From NCBI GenBank assembly GCA_030455605.1, contig JAKDPD010000002.1:20879-84878 (forward strand): a DNA stretch of 64,000 bases, in the 5' to 3' direction. The DNA comes from Lactobacillus sp. Lineage in GTDB: Bacteria > Bacillota > Bacilli > Lactobacillales > Lactobacillaceae. Of the stretch, positions 7,892-17,086 are shown piece after piece (position 1 is the first letter of the stretch; the number at the start of each line of letters is the position of its first letter). The notes under the pieces are model-generated. The model was not told the origin of the DNA. It saw only the letters and a program-made list of their open reading frames with translations, and ran no database searches. Position numbers and translations under genes: made by a program.

Positions 7892-9823
7892 ATGAGTTTT
7901 TCAATTACTTTGCCGGATGGCTCGCAGAAACAACTTGACCAGGCGATTACAATTAAGGATTTTGCTAGTAGCATTGCGACCTCACTAGGTAAGGCTGCTA
8001 TTGCAGCGACAGTTGATGGTCAAGTTCGTGACCTGAACTTTTCATTAGCAGCTGATCATCAGGTTGCTATTTTAACCGATAAGGATGCCGCTGGATTGAC
8101 TGTCTTGCGTGAGACAGCCGCTTTTGTTTTTGCCGCAGTAGCTCAGAAACAATATGGCGAGATTAGCTTTGGTGGTCATGAAGCGGGTGAAGATGGGTTC
8201 TTCGTTGACACCAATAAAGCGGATCAGATTAAAGTAACTGAATTACCAGCTTTAGAAAAAGCTTTTGCTAAATTTGTTAAAGCCGGTAGTGCAATTGAAC
8301 ATGTCATGTTAACCAAGAAAGAATTGCAAGCGACTTTTAAGGATGATCCTTTCAAATTTGAACTATTACAAGCTGAGGGCAATCAAGTGTCTGCTTATCG
8401 TTTAGGCGACTTTGTTGATTTTGGCTATGACGCCTTATTAACCACCACTGGTAAATTGAAGCATGTTAAATTGTTATCAGTTGCTGGGGCTTATTGGCAA
8501 GGTAAGTCTTCTAATCCAATGTTGCAACGGATTTTTGGGACAGCTTTCTTTAAGGCTAGTGATTTAACTGCGGATTTAAAGCGGCGTGAGGAAATTAAAG
8601 AACGGGACCACCGGACAATTGGTCGTGATTTGGACTTGTTCTTTGTTGATCCTAAAGTCGGAGCCGGGTTACCTTACTGGATGCCAAAGGGTGCCACGAT
8701 TCGTCGTGTGATTGAGCGCTATATTATTGACAAAGAAGTTGCTGATGGCTATGAGCATGTCTATACCCCAGTTTTGATGAATTTAGATGCTTATAAGACT
8801 TCTGGTCACTGGGCACATTACCGTGAAGATATGTTCCCACCAATGGATATGGGTGATGGCGAAATGCTGGAACTGCGTCCGATGAACTGCCCAAGTCATA
8901 TTCAAATTTACAACCATCATATTCGTTCTTACCGTGAGTTACCGGTTAGAATTGCAGAATTAGGGATGATGCACCGTTATGAAAAATCTGGTGCCTTGTC
9001 TGGATTGCAACGGGTCCGTGAAATGACTTTGAATGATGGTCATACTTTTGTTGCTTTGGAACAAGTCCAAGCAGAATTTGCCAAAATCCTAAAATTGATT
9101 ATGGATGTCTACAAGGACTTTGATATCTCCGATTACTACTTCAGATTATCTTACCGCGATCCTAACAATACGGATAAGTACTTTGCCAATGATGAAATGT
9201 GGGAACGTAGCCAGAAGATGTTGAAAGGTGCGATGGATGATTTAGGCCTCAAGTATGTTGAAGCTGAGGGCGAAGCTGCTTTCTACGGCCCTAAGCTTGA
9301 TATCCAAACCAAGACTGCACTCGGCAATGACGAAACGATGTCGACCATTCAACTTGACTTTATGTTGCCAGAACGCTTTGGTTTGACTTATGTTGGTCAA
9401 GATGGTGAAGAACACCGTCCGGTCATGATTCACCGCGGGATTGTTGGCACGATGGAACGGTTTGTCGCTTACCTGACAGAAATCTATAAGGGTGCCTTCC
9501 CAACTTGGTTAGCACCAGAACAAGTAACGATTATCCCAGTTAACTTAGAAGCTCACGGCGACTATGCCCGTAAGGTTAAGACTGAACTTCTCAAGCATGG
9601 CTTTAGAGCTCAAGTTGATGAACGGAATGAAAAATTGGGTTACAAGATTCGCGAAACCCAAACCCAAAAAGTTCCATATACTTTGGTCTTAGGGGATGAT
9701 GAGCTTAAATCTGCTAGTGTTAATGTGCGTTTGTACGGTTCAGAAGCTCAAACAGCCATGAGCTTTGGTGAGTTCCTTGCTAAGCTGACGGATGATGTCC
9801 GTTCATATTCACGACATGATTAA
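7892..9823 (+). CDS. thrS: Threonine--tRNA ligase
   Basis: A 643-aa class II synthetase. The order is TGS domain (1-60), N2 editing-type domain (about 62-225), catalytic core (about 240-535, with [10 protein letters not shown] and [12 protein letters not shown]) and an anticodon-binding domain (about 540-643, QVTIIPV). The ATG at 7892 follows GGAGGG and gives the standard start; an upstream in-frame extension would run into the terminator. The editing domain is odd: the usual HxxxH reads ETAAF (74-78) and the usual CxxxH reads GYDAL (178-182), so all four editing-site residues are lost while the surrounding fold motifs remain. The gene is controlled by a Thr T-box. Confidence 0.97.
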   Translation: MSFSITLPDGSQKQLDQAITIKDFASSIATSLGKAAIAATVDGQVRDLNFSLAADHQVAILTDKDAAGLTVLRETAAFVFAAVAQKQYGEISFGGHEAGEDGFFVDTNKADQIKVTELPALEKAFAKFVKAGSAIEHVMLTKKELQATFKDDPFKFELLQAEGNQVSAYRLGDFVDFGYDALLTTTGKLKHVKLLSVAGAYWQGKSSNPMLQRIFGTAFFKASDLTADLKRREEIKERDHRTIGRDLDLFFVDPKVGAGLPYWMPKGATIRRVIERYIIDKEVADGYEHVYTPVLMNLDAYKTSGHWAHYREDMFPPMDMGDGEMLELRPMNCPSHIQIYNHHIRSYRELPVRIAELGMMHRYEKSGALSGLQRVREMTLNDGHTFVALEQVQAEFAKILKLIMDVYKDFDISDYYFRLSYRDPNNTDKYFANDEMWERSQKMLKGAMDDLGLKYVEAEGEAAFYGPKLDIQTKTALGNDETMSTIQLDFMLPERFGLTYVGQDGEEHRPVMIHRGIVGTMERFVAYLTEIYKGAFPTWLAPEQVTIIPVNLEAHGDYARKVKTELLKHGFRAQVDERNEKLGYKIRETQTQKVPYTLVLGDDELKSASVNVRLYGSEAQTAMSFGEFLAKLTDDVRSYSRHD

Positions 9824-9829
9824 AAAGGC

Positions 9830-9858
9830 TTGACCCCCGCTAGCGAAGCTAGTATAAT
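9830..9858 (+). promoter_or_regulatory. Sigma-A promoter of infC-rpmI-rplT
   Basis: TTGACC at 9830-9835 and TATAAT at 9853-9858 have an ideal 17-bp spacer. The spacer holds a small inverted repeat (CTAGC GAA GCTAG). It begins 7 bp after the thrS stop, so the operon has its own promoter. Confidence 0.75.
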
Positions 9859-9864
9859 TTCTGT

Positions 9865-9972
9865 TAGTTGAGAACAAGAAGAAGCTACCCGCTTCTCGCC
9901 TAAGTTAAGTTAACCTCTAGGCTGGTCGATGATTCTATTGATTGAGAGCGGGTTTAATAACCCGCTCTTTTC
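9865..9972 (+). promoter_or_regulatory. infC-rpmI-rplT leader with attenuator
   Basis: The leader ends in a 9-bp terminator stem (GAGCGGGTT 9946-9954 / AACCCGCTC 9959-9967) followed by TTTTC. An upstream ACCCGCT (9887-9893), lying in the alternative hairpin 9880-9896, is complementary to AGCGGGT in the 5' arm of the terminator, so an antiterminator fold is possible. In Bacillus the same operon is autoregulated by L20 through leader attenuation. Here the same logic is inferred, not shown. Confidence 0.65.
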
Positions 9973-10004
9973 TTGTCCTCGAATATAGCTGGAGGTGAAT
10001 TGCC

Positions 10005-10535
10005 ATAGCAAGGAATTTAATTTTAAACGATCAAATACGTGCACACGAAGTTCGTTTAATTGGTAGTGATGGTCAACAGGTTGGCGTGATGAGTAAGCAA
10101 GCTGCATTACTTGAAGCAGGTAAGGTGGATTTAGACTTAGTTTTAATCTCACCTAATGCCAAGCCACCAGTTGCTCGAGTGATGGATTACGGTAAGTATC
10201 GCTTTGAACAACAAAAGAAACTGAAAGAATCGCGGAAGAATTCTAAGGCAGTCAGTGTTAAAGAGATTCGTCTTAGTCCAACGATTGAAGGCAATGACTT
10301 CGATACTAAATTGAAGCATGCGCAAAAGTTTCTGACTAAAGAGGGTGCGAAGGTACGTGTTTCCATCCGGTTTAGAGGCCGTGCCATTACGCATAAGGAA
10401 TTAGGTCAAAAGGTACTTGAGAAGATGGCAGCAGCTACGGCTGATATTGCCACCGTGATTAGTCGTCCTAAGATGGAAGGCCGTTCAATGTTCTTGATGC
10501 TTGCACCTAAGACTGATAGAGATAAGAAAAACTAA
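10005..10535 (+). CDS. infC: Translation initiation factor IF-3 (non-AUG start)
   Basis: A 176-aa IF-3, which binds the 30S subunit and checks start codons. The family N-terminus ([19 protein letters not shown]) is encoded upstream of any ATG: it reads in frame from an ATA at 10005, nine bases after a perfect GGAGG (9991-9995). An in-frame ATT at 9999 is the other candidate but is only 3 bp from the SD. Rare AUU/AUA starts are known for infC and allow IF-3 to limit its own translation. The first ordinary starts (GTG 10086, ATG 10089) would remove most of the N-terminal domain. The C-terminal domain has KEIRLSP and RFRGRAITH. Confidence 0.93.
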   Translation: MARNLILNDQIRAHEVRLIGSDGQQVGVMSKQAALLEAGKVDLDLVLISPNAKPPVARVMDYGKYRFEQQKKLKESRKNSKAVSVKEIRLSPTIEGNDFDTKLKHAQKFLTKEGAKVRVSIRFRGRAITHKELGQKVLEKMAAATADIATVISRPKMEGRSMFLMLAPKTDRDKKN

Positions 10536-10558
10536 TTAATTATTGGAGGAATATCACA

Positions 10559-10759
10559 ATGCCAAAGATGAAAACCCACCGCGCTTCTGCAAAGCGTTTT
10601 AAGAGAACTGGTAACGGCGGTTTGAAGCGGCACCATGCATTTACTGGTCACCGTTTTCATGGCAAGACCAAGAAACAACGTCGTCATTTGAGAAAAGCTA
10701 CTATGGTTTCACGCAGCGACTTGAAGCGCATCAAACAGATGCTGTCCCAAATGCGTTAA
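10559..10759 (+). CDS. rpmI: Ribosomal protein bL35
   Basis: A 66-aa, strongly basic large-subunit protein starting [18 protein letters not shown], the standard bL35 beginning, with [12 protein letters not shown] in the middle. It lies 23 bp after infC behind GGAGGA, in the conserved infC-rpmI-rplT order. Expression should follow the leader attenuator upstream of infC. Confidence 0.97.
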   Translation: MPKMKTHRASAKRFKRTGNGGLKRHHAFTGHRFHGKTKKQRRHLRKATMVSRSDLKRIKQMLSQMR

Positions 10760-10794
10760 TTTATATCGAACAACGATATTAGGAGGATTTTTAG

Positions 10795-11151
10795 ATGCCA
10801 AGAGTTAAAGGTGGAACGGTAACACGTGCACGTCGTAAGAAGGTTTTGAAGCTTGCCAAGGGATACCGCGGTTCTAAGCATTTGCAATTTAAGGCTGCAA
10901 GCACACAGCTGTTTGTATCTTACAAGTATGCTTTCCGCGACCGTAAGAAGCGTAAGAGCGAATATCGCAAATTATGGATTGCTCGTATCAATGCTGCTGC
11001 TCGTCAAAATGACGTTTCATACAGCAAGTTGATGCATGGGTTGAAGCTTGCTGGTGTTGATATGAACCGCAAGATGTTAGCTGAAATTGCTTTTAACGAT
11101 GCAAAGACTTTTGCAACGCTAGCAGCAACTGCTAAAAAAGCTTTAAATTAG
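10795..11151 (+). CDS. rplT: Ribosomal protein bL20
   Basis: A 118-aa bL20, an early 23S rRNA-binding assembly protein and in other bacteria the autoregulator of this operon. It starts MPRVKGG, with the [17 protein letters not shown] segment and the conserved [21 protein letters not shown] lies upstream. A strong terminator follows, so it ends the operon. Confidence 0.98.
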   Translation: MPRVKGGTVTRARRKKVLKLAKGYRGSKHLQFKAASTQLFVSYKYAFRDRKKRKSEYRKLWIARINAAARQNDVSYSKLMHGLKLAGVDMNRKMLAEIAFNDAKTFATLAATAKKALN

Positions 11152-11165
11152 CTTGTTTGAATGAG

Positions 11166-11197
11166 AGGGGACTTGGAGATATTCCAAGTCCCCTTTC
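11166..11197 (+). terminator. Terminator after rplT
   Basis: A 12-bp perfect stem (AGGGGACTTGGA / TCCAAGTCCCCT) with a 5-nt loop, followed by TTTC. Confidence 0.85.
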
Positions 11198-11316
11198 TAG
11201 TGTTAATCGGCTAGTCAGCTGACTTTATTTTATCCGAAAGTGCTACTAAAAAGACTGACGTTCAGCAATGAAGTCTGCTATATTTAGAGTAGTTACTTAC
11301 CGAAGGGAAAGGGTTC

Positions 11317-11850
11317 ATGCTATTTCAACCACAATTTAAAATTGATATGATTTATCATCTTGATGCCGGACAGTTACGACAAATGGGAATTAAAGCCGTC
11401 TTTTCTGATCTCGATAATACGTTACTTGCATGGAATGATTTTGAAACAGCTGCCAAGATGGCAGAGCTACATGAGCGACTGGCAGCTGCGGACATCCAAT
11501 TAATTGTCATCTCCAATAATAATTTTCAGCGTGTCGGGAAGGTGCTTGATCCATATCATATCGACTTTGTGGCTAAAGCTAAGAAACCATTGCCGTTAGC
11601 ACTCAGCAAGGAGCGGCGACGCCTGAGATTAAGTAAGAGCCAAGTGTTGATGGTAGGCGATCAGCTGATTACTGACATCCAAGCTGGCAATTTAGCCGGT
11701 GTGGGTTCAGTGCTTGTCCGACCACTAGTGACCACTGATAAGTGGAATACTCGAATTAATCGTTTTTTTGAAAAAATCATTTTTATGATCATGGGGTGTC
11801 GCCACGGGGTGGCCTTTAAGAAGGAGCTAGAAACATGGAAGAAGCATTAA
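11317..11850 (+). CDS. yqeG: YqeG family HAD-type phosphatase
   Basis: A 177-aa HAD superfamily (subfamily IIIA) hydrolase. HAD motif I is FSDLDNTLL (nucleophile Asp and acid/base Asp), motif II is VISNN, motif III includes KKPLP, and motif IV is MVGDQLITDI. The physiological substrate is not established. It starts at an ATG behind GAAGGGAAAGGG and overlaps yqeH by 16 bp, heading the conserved yqeG-yqeH-nadD-yqeK-rsfS group. The constant neighbours suggest a role near ribosome assembly, but that is association only. Confidence 0.92.
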   Translation: MLFQPQFKIDMIYHLDAGQLRQMGIKAVFSDLDNTLLAWNDFETAAKMAELHERLAAADIQLIVISNNNFQRVGKVLDPYHIDFVAKAKKPLPLALSKERRRLRLSKSQVLMVGDQLITDIQAGNLAGVGSVLVRPLVTTDKWNTRINRFFEKIIFMIMGCRHGVAFKKELETWKKH

Positions 11851-12950
11851 TTTGTATTGGCTGTGGTGCAACATTGCAATCTACCACTCAGTCACAATCG
11901 GGTTATTTGCCAGCCAGTGCGCTTAAGAAGGCTCAGGCTGAAGTAGATGATGACTTGGAAGTATACTGCCAACGTTGTTTCCGCTTGCGTCACTATAACG
12001 AAATTATGCCAGTTGAACAAGATAATGACAGCTTTTTAGCCCTGCTTAATACCCTGAGTGCCAAGCAGGCCTTAATTGTTAACGTGGTTGACCTATTTGA
12101 TTTTTCTAATTCATTACTAGCAGCAATGAAGCGCTTTGTGGGACAGAATGACTTTATTTTAGTCGGAAATAAAGTTGATCTCTTTCCTAAAAACTCCCGT
12201 GAAGTTAAAATTAAAGATTGGATGCGGCAAGAAGCGAATCGCCAGGGGTTATTCCCTAAGAAAATTTTTTTAATCTCAGCTGCTAAACGGCGCGGTTTGG
12301 ATGAGTTGATTACTTATCTAGCTCAGGCCAGTCGGCGGCAAGACGTTTATTTTGTGGGAACAACGAATGTTGGTAAGTCGACTTTGATTAATGCGATTGT
12401 TGATCAAATGGGAGAGGTTAAAGATTTAATTACAACGAGTCGCTTTCCAGGAACCACACTTGATCAGATTAAAATCCCACTTGCAAATGGGCACTTTTTA
12501 ATTGATACACCAGGCGTGTTAACCCACAATCAGTTAGGGACAAAGTTGTCGGCTGATAATTTGGATTTGATTTCACCACGCAAAACCTTAAAACCGGTAA
12601 CCTACCAATTACTGCCTGGAAATACTTTGTTTTTAGGCGGATTAGGCCGAGTCGATTATTTGAAAGGGCCTGATAGTAGTTTTACGGTTTATGCGTCACG
12701 CTCATTGTTCATTCATCGTACTAAGACGATTAATGCTGGTGACTTTTATGAAAAGCATCGTGGTGGCTTGTTGCGTCCGGCTCTGATGGGACCAGATGCA
12801 CCTGCTTTGAAGGGGCAAGAGTTTGTTAGCCAAGATAAAAGCGATTTACTCGTTGGCGGAATTGGTTTTGTGACAATTCCAGCTGGTTGTGTGGTTAAGA
12901 GTTACACACCTGCAGGAATTGGGTTAGGTATTAGGCGGGCATTAATTTAG
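11835..12950 (+). CDS. yqeH: Ribosome biogenesis GTPase YqeH
   Basis: A 371-aa circularly permuted GTPase needed for 30S assembly in Bacillus. The N-terminal zinc-binding part has CIGCG (residues 5-9) and CQRC. The G motifs are in permuted order: G4 NKVD comes first, then G5-like SAAKRRG, G1 GTTNVGKST, and G3 DTPG. The C-terminal region (about 240-371) is the YqeH-specific RNA/protein-binding part. It overlaps yqeG and is followed 9 bp later by nadD. In many relatives the small RNA-binding gene yhbY lies between yqeH and nadD; it is absent here. Confidence 0.96.
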   Translation: MEEALICIGCGATLQSTTQSQSGYLPASALKKAQAEVDDDLEVYCQRCFRLRHYNEIMPVEQDNDSFLALLNTLSAKQALIVNVVDLFDFSNSLLAAMKRFVGQNDFILVGNKVDLFPKNSREVKIKDWMRQEANRQGLFPKKIFLISAAKRRGLDELITYLAQASRRQDVYFVGTTNVGKSTLINAIVDQMGEVKDLITTSRFPGTTLDQIKIPLANGHFLIDTPGVLTHNQLGTKLSADNLDLISPRKTLKPVTYQLLPGNTLFLGGLGRVDYLKGPDSSFTVYASRSLFIHRTKTINAGDFYEKHRGGLLRPALMGPDAPALKGQEFVSQDKSDLLVGGIGFVTIPAGCVVKSYTPAGIGLGIRRALI

Positions 12951-12959
12951 AGGCAAATT

Positions 12960-13601
12960 ATGACTAAATTATCAACTAAAGCACCACAAGTTGAATTTAA
13001 ACCTGAAATTGAAAGTAAGCTGGCAGGCCGGCAAATTGGCATTATGGGTGGTACGTTTAACCCGGTCCATATCGCTCATTTAGTTGCCGCCGAACAGGCC
13101 TTGACTGAGCTACATTTAGATGAAGTTTGGTTTATTCCAGATAATATTCCACCTCACAAAGATGCACCACTGACAAGTGCAAGAGATCGTGCTGCCATGC
13201 TCGATTTGGCTACGCGAGATAATCCGCGTTTGCGCGTAAAGCTGATTGAGCTGTTTCGTGGTGGGGTTTCTTACACTGTTGATACTTTACGCTATTTAAC
13301 TAAACAAGCTCCTCAGAATCATTACTATTTGATTATGGGTGGTGATCAAGTGAACAGCTTACATAAATGGAAAGAGCCAGCAGCAATTGCCCGTTTGGCA
13401 ACGCTGGTTGGGATTCGGCGTCCGGGCTACCCCCAGGATCCACAATTTCCAATGATCTGGGTTGATGCCCCTGATATTCGATTGTCTTCAACTGAACTTC
13501 GTCAAGCGGTGTCGTTAGGTACTAGTATTCGCTATTTGGTACCTGAACCGGTTCGCCAGTATATTAAAGATAAGGGGCTATATCAAAATGCTTCACTTTG
13601 A
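12960..13601 (+). CDS. nadD: Nicotinate-nucleotide adenylyltransferase
   Basis: A 213-aa NadD that joins nicotinate mononucleotide and ATP to make deamido-NAD. The nucleotidyltransferase motif is GGTFNPVHIAHL (the usual HxGH reads HIAH, as in several homologues), and the late ISSTxxR-type motif reads LSSTELRQ. About 20 residues precede the usual start; the ATG at 12960 has only a modest AGAGGC SD, so a later start is possible. It overlaps yqeK by 14 bp. Confidence 0.95.
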   Translation: MTKLSTKAPQVEFKPEIESKLAGRQIGIMGGTFNPVHIAHLVAAEQALTELHLDEVWFIPDNIPPHKDAPLTSARDRAAMLDLATRDNPRLRVKLIELFRGGVSYTVDTLRYLTKQAPQNHYYLIMGGDQVNSLHKWKEPAAIARLATLVGIRRPGYPQDPQFPMIWVDAPDIRLSSTELRQAVSLGTSIRYLVPEPVRQYIKDKGLYQNASL

Positions 13602-14184
13602 TGAGACTTATTCACCGTTAACCAGTGATGAGATTATTGCTAAATCCCGTGCGAATATGGATGCATCGCGCTTTGAGCATTGTGTCGGGGTGAGCGAGAC
13701 GGCAAGACATTTAGCGCACCTAAACGGCTATGATGACAACAAGGCAGCATTAACGGGCTTTATTCATGATTATGCCAAACAAGTGTCCGATGCCGACTTT
13801 ATTGCAGCCATTAAAACGCAGGGATTCGATTTAGAACTCTTGAAGTGGAATCGACTGATTTGGCATGGCATTGTGGGAACGTATTTTATTAAGCGTGATT
13901 TGAAAATTATGGACGCTGAGATTTTGCGAGCAGTCTGGTACCATACGACTGGCGCTCCTGAAATGACAGTGCTCGATAAGATTGTTTTTGTGGCGGACTA
14001 TATCGAGCCACGGCGTTCGTTTGCGGGTGTCGATCAAGCACGGCAGGTCAGTTTTGCGAATTTAGATGCTGGTGTGGGCTATGAGCTAACCCATACGTTG
14101 GAATTTTTACTAGCTAAGAGAGCTCGCATTTATCCCCAAACCTTGTTAGCATATAACGTTTGGGGAACAGAAAAGGGAGAATAA
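13588..14184 (+). CDS. yqeK: YqeK family HD-domain phosphohydrolase
   Basis: A 198-aa HD-domain protein. Members of the YqeK family hydrolyse diadenosine tetraphosphate (Ap4A) symmetrically. The metal-binding set is visible: HCVGVSETA near residue 31, FIHDYAK (HD) near residue 60, WHGIVG, and YHTTG with VFVADYIEP later. It overlaps nadD by 14 bp and comes just before rsfS. Ap4A removal beside NAD synthesis is a conserved pairing, but no direct link can be read from the sequence. Confidence 0.93.
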   Translation: MLHFDETYSPLTSDEIIAKSRANMDASRFEHCVGVSETARHLAHLNGYDDNKAALTGFIHDYAKQVSDADFIAAIKTQGFDLELLKWNRLIWHGIVGTYFIKRDLKIMDAEILRAVWYHTTGAPEMTVLDKIVFVADYIEPRRSFAGVDQARQVSFANLDAGVGYELTHTLEFLLAKRARIYPQTLLAYNVWGTEKGE

Positions 14185-14186
14185 AT

Positions 14187-14534
14187 TTGAAAAGTGAACA
14201 AGTTTTAACATTTGTCTTAAAGGCTATTAGTGATGTTCATGGGGAAGAGACTGCTGCTTATGATATGCGCGGTATTAGCATCCTAGCTGATTATTATGTC
14301 GTAACGAGTGCTGGCTCTAACCGGCAACTTCATGCCATCATTAATGCCATCATTGAAGAATGTCATGAACATGATTTTGAGCAGTACCGAATTGAAGGTA
14401 ATAAAGACTCGAATTGGGTTCTACTCGACTTGGGTGATGTGGTGGTAAATGTCTTTACTAAAGACGCCCGTGACTTCTATAATTTGGAAAAATTGTGGGC
14501 TGATGGTAAGCAAGTGGCAATCAAGGAAGATTAG
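14187..14534 (+). CDS. rsfS: Ribosomal silencing factor RsfS
   Basis: A 115-aa RsfS/Iojap protein that binds uL14 and stops the subunits joining when nutrients are short. Conserved segments include [37 protein letters not shown] and FYNLEKLW. I set the start at TTG 14187, two bases after the yqeK stop and behind AAAGGGAGA; an upstream in-frame ATG-like start at 14160 would add residues foreign to the family and lie within yqeK. A methyltransferase gene often found next in relatives is missing here. Confidence 0.95.
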   Translation: MKSEQVLTFVLKAISDVHGEETAAYDMRGISILADYYVVTSAGSNRQLHAIINAIIEECHEHDFEQYRIEGNKDSNWVLLDLGDVVVNVFTKDARDFYNLEKLWADGKQVAIKED

Positions 14535-14535
14535 C

Positions 14536-15687
14536 ATGGCCGCAGTAGGTATTATTGCTGAATTTAATCCGTTTCATAGTGGCCACGAATTTCTGCTTAA
14601 TCAGACGCGGCTTCGTGCCCAAAATGACCCGATTGTGGTTTTAATGTCGGGTAACTATGTTCAGCGTGGTGAAGTTGCGATTATGGATAAGTGGTCTAGG
14701 GCACAGGCAGCTCTACAATCTGGCGCTGATTTAGTTTTAGAATTACCCTTTGCGAGTGCCGTGCAAGCAGCTGACCGTTTTGCGCTAGGTGCGGTGACTG
14801 CTTTAAGCCAAGTGGGGGTAAACCGACTTGCCTTTGGAGTTGAAGATGCGAATTTAAATTTCCCCTATTTAGGCAAAAAGATTGCCGAGATTCCACGGCA
14901 ACATCTTGATTTTAAGGATTATACGCAAACTTATTCGACCCAATATAATCAGATGGTAGCACGTGAAGTGGGGTATGAAGTGAGTCAGCCCAATGCTATC
15001 TTGGGGTTGGCCTACGCCGTCAGCAATTATCAGCTGGGGGAGCCACTCCAGCTAATCGCTGTGAATCGTATTGGTGGCGGGCATGATGCCTCACTTGAAC
15101 GTAGTGGTGTGGTGCAAAGTGCGAGTGCAATCCGGAATTTGATTCAGCAGCAAGGGCAAACAGCAGATTTAGCGCCTTGGCTACCTGCGACAGAACGTGC
15201 GCAGCTACTTCAGCAACCGATTTATCCAAGCTGGAATAGCTTATTTCCATTTCTGAAATATCACTTGGAGACGGCTAGTATTGCTGAACTACAGACTATC
15301 TATCAAATGAGTGAGGGGCTTGAATATAAACTGAAAGCCGAAATTCATTTGGCCCGTAATTTTACCGAATTTTTACGTCAAGTAAAGTCAAAACGTTATA
15401 CATATTCACGCTTACGTCGGCTTTGTTTGTATACGCTATTAAACGTTACTCCCGAAGATGTCGCTGCGAGTGAAAAACAGCCATCATTGTGTGTCTTAGG
15501 TTACAGTAAACGTGGGCGTAAATATTTACGCCACTTGCGTAAGCATAGCGAAGTAGCACTCGTCTCAAGAGTTGACCGCAAACGTGCCAGCGAGGGTTCC
15601 TTACAATTACAAGTTCGGGTAGATCGATTATTTGAACAACTAATGGGAGTCGATCAAAACTTTGGTCGCCGTCCAATTGAGGTATAA
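14536..15687 (+). CDS. tmcAL: tRNA(Met) cytidine acetate ligase
   Basis: A 383-aa TmcAL (YlbM) family enzyme, which uses ATP and acetate to make N4-acetylcytidine at the wobble base of elongator tRNA-Met. The N-terminus holds the nucleotidyltransferase-like motif [12 protein letters not shown] (HSGH equivalent to HxGH), then [13 protein letters not shown] and DLVLELPF. The ATG at 14536 lies one base after the rsfS stop with a GGAAG SD inside rsfS. The C-terminus (about 330-383) is basic. The assignment rests on clear family motifs. Confidence 0.94.
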   Translation: MAAVGIIAEFNPFHSGHEFLLNQTRLRAQNDPIVVLMSGNYVQRGEVAIMDKWSRAQAALQSGADLVLELPFASAVQAADRFALGAVTALSQVGVNRLAFGVEDANLNFPYLGKKIAEIPRQHLDFKDYTQTYSTQYNQMVAREVGYEVSQPNAILGLAYAVSNYQLGEPLQLIAVNRIGGGHDASLERSGVVQSASAIRNLIQQQGQTADLAPWLPATERAQLLQQPIYPSWNSLFPFLKYHLETASIAELQTIYQMSEGLEYKLKAEIHLARNFTEFLRQVKSKRYTYSRLRRLCLYTLLNVTPEDVAASEKQPSLCVLGYSKRGRKYLRHLRKHSEVALVSRVDRKRASEGSLQLQVRVDRLFEQLMGVDQNFGRRPIEV

Positions 15688-15688
15688 C

Positions 15689-16234
15689 ATGTTGAAATTT
15701 AATTATTTAAATCTTAAAAATAACGCTGGGCAACCAAACGCTATCAATGAAGAAGTCGTGTTGTCACCAGCGTTTTTTAAGCGTAGTGTGGCTATTCTGC
15801 AGCAGGCCAAAAATGTTCACGTCGTCGGTGAGCTGGTATATCTTGAACCGTTTGTGAGTGGGACGTTCCATGTCGTCGCTGATTTGGTAGTGCCATCTAG
15901 CCGTAGTTTGGCGCCAGTAGCTTATCATGAAAATTTTTCTTTTGCTGAAGACTATGCGGATCATGAGCCGACCAAGGAGGAAGCGGATGAACATGAGCAG
16001 CTCATTGTTCAGATTCATGAGGGTGTCATTGATGTTCAAAGGGCAGTTGAGGACAATCTATTGCTCCATATTCCAACCACAATTCTGACTCCAGAAGAAG
16101 CGCAAAATGATATATATCCGTCTGGCAAGGGCTGGAAAGTTGTTTCAGAAGCTAAGGATAAAGATAAGCCAGCTAAGGGCAACCCAGCCTTTAAAAAACT
16201 GGAGGCACTTTTCAAGAATCAACCGGCCGATTAG
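15689..16234 (+). CDS. yceD: YceD family protein (DUF177)
   Basis: A 181-aa YceD/DUF177 protein; relatives act in 23S rRNA accumulation and usually stand just before rpmF (bL32). Family signs are the early hydrophobic/beta pattern with VVGELVYLEPFVSGTFHV and the acidic middle EEADEHEQ. There is an acidic-to-basic C-terminus. The ATG at 15689 follows GAGGT one base after tmcAL. Unusually, no rpmF follows; the next 135 bp are a promoter region for the two-component system. Confidence 0.85.
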   Translation: MLKFNYLNLKNNAGQPNAINEEVVLSPAFFKRSVAILQQAKNVHVVGELVYLEPFVSGTFHVVADLVVPSSRSLAPVAYHENFSFAEDYADHEPTKEEADEHEQLIVQIHEGVIDVQRAVEDNLLLHIPTTILTPEEAQNDIYPSGKGWKVVSEAKDKDKPAKGNPAFKKLEALFKNQPAD

Positions 16235-16264
16235 TGCAGCAACCAGATGAATCACTATAGAATA

Positions 16265-16294
16265 TTGATTTAACCTTGAAAAACATTTTATAAT
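16265..16294 (+). promoter_or_regulatory. Promoter of the two-component operon
   Basis: TTGATT at 16265-16270 and TATAAT at 16289-16294 are separated by 18 bp in an AT-rich stretch. The start of the response regulator is about 75 bp further on. Confidence 0.55.
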
Positions 16295-16369
16295 CAAGTA
16301 AAATTTAATTAATGTGAATTTTTTAATTTAAATTTAGGGCATTATCCTAAAGATGAGGGTCTCACACAA

Positions 16370-17086
16370 ATGGCAAAAATTTTAATTATCGAAGATGAAA
16401 AGAATTTAGCTCGGTTCGTTGAATTAGAGCTGCAGCATGAAAATTATGAAGTGGTCGTTGAGAGCAATGGGCGTACTGGATTAGAAGACGCACTTAAAGA
16501 AGACTTCAGTGCCATTTTACTTGATTTGATGTTGCCAGATTTAAATGGGCTCGAAATTGCACGCCGAATTCGGCAAGTGAAAACGACGCCGATTATTATG
16601 ATGACGGCACGTGATTCAGTGATTGATCGCGTTTCTGGTCTTGATCATGGTGCAGATGATTATATTGTCAAGCCATTTGCCATTGAAGAATTATTAGCGC
16701 GGTTACGTGCGGTTTTGCGCCGGGTTAAGATTGAAAAAGATGCACATCGCGGTAGTGGTGCTAACCAACAAAAGATTTTGCATTTCAAAGATTTAACGAT
16801 TGAGACCGCTAATCGAATTGTTCATCGTGGTGATGGTAAGGCGATTGATTTGACCAAACGCGAATACAATTTATTAACAATTTTAATTGCGAATAAAAAC
16901 AACGTTGTTAGTCGCGAGCAGTTGTTAAGCAAAATTTGGGGGCCGGAGTCTAACATTGAAACCAATGTGGTTGAAGTGTATGTTCGTTATCTTCGTAATA
17001 AGATTGACTTACCTGGTCGCCCCTCATATATTAAAACTGTTCGTGGAACAGGGTATATGGTGAGAGATGAAGACGATGTCCAATAA
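16370..17086 (+). CDS. OmpR-family response regulator (ArlR-like)
   Basis: A 238-aa response regulator. The receiver domain (1-115) has the acidic pair EDE at the N-terminus, phospho-acceptor D52 (LLDLMLPD), the conserved Thr in MMTARD and Lys in VKPF. The C-terminal winged helix (about 140-235) shows DLTKREYNLL and the end TVRGTGYMV. It overlaps the sensor kinase by 20 bp. It most resembles the ArlR/CsrR group, regulators of surface and stress functions, but the target genes cannot be read here. Confidence 0.93.
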   Translation: MAKILIIEDEKNLARFVELELQHENYEVVVESNGRTGLEDALKEDFSAILLDLMLPDLNGLEIARRIRQVKTTPIIMMTARDSVIDRVSGLDHGADDYIVKPFAIEELLARLRAVLRRVKIEKDAHRGSGANQQKILHFKDLTIETANRIVHRGDGKAIDLTKREYNLLTILIANKNNVVSREQLLSKIWGPESNIETNVVEVYVRYLRNKIDLPGRPSYIKTVRGTGYMVRDEDDVQ

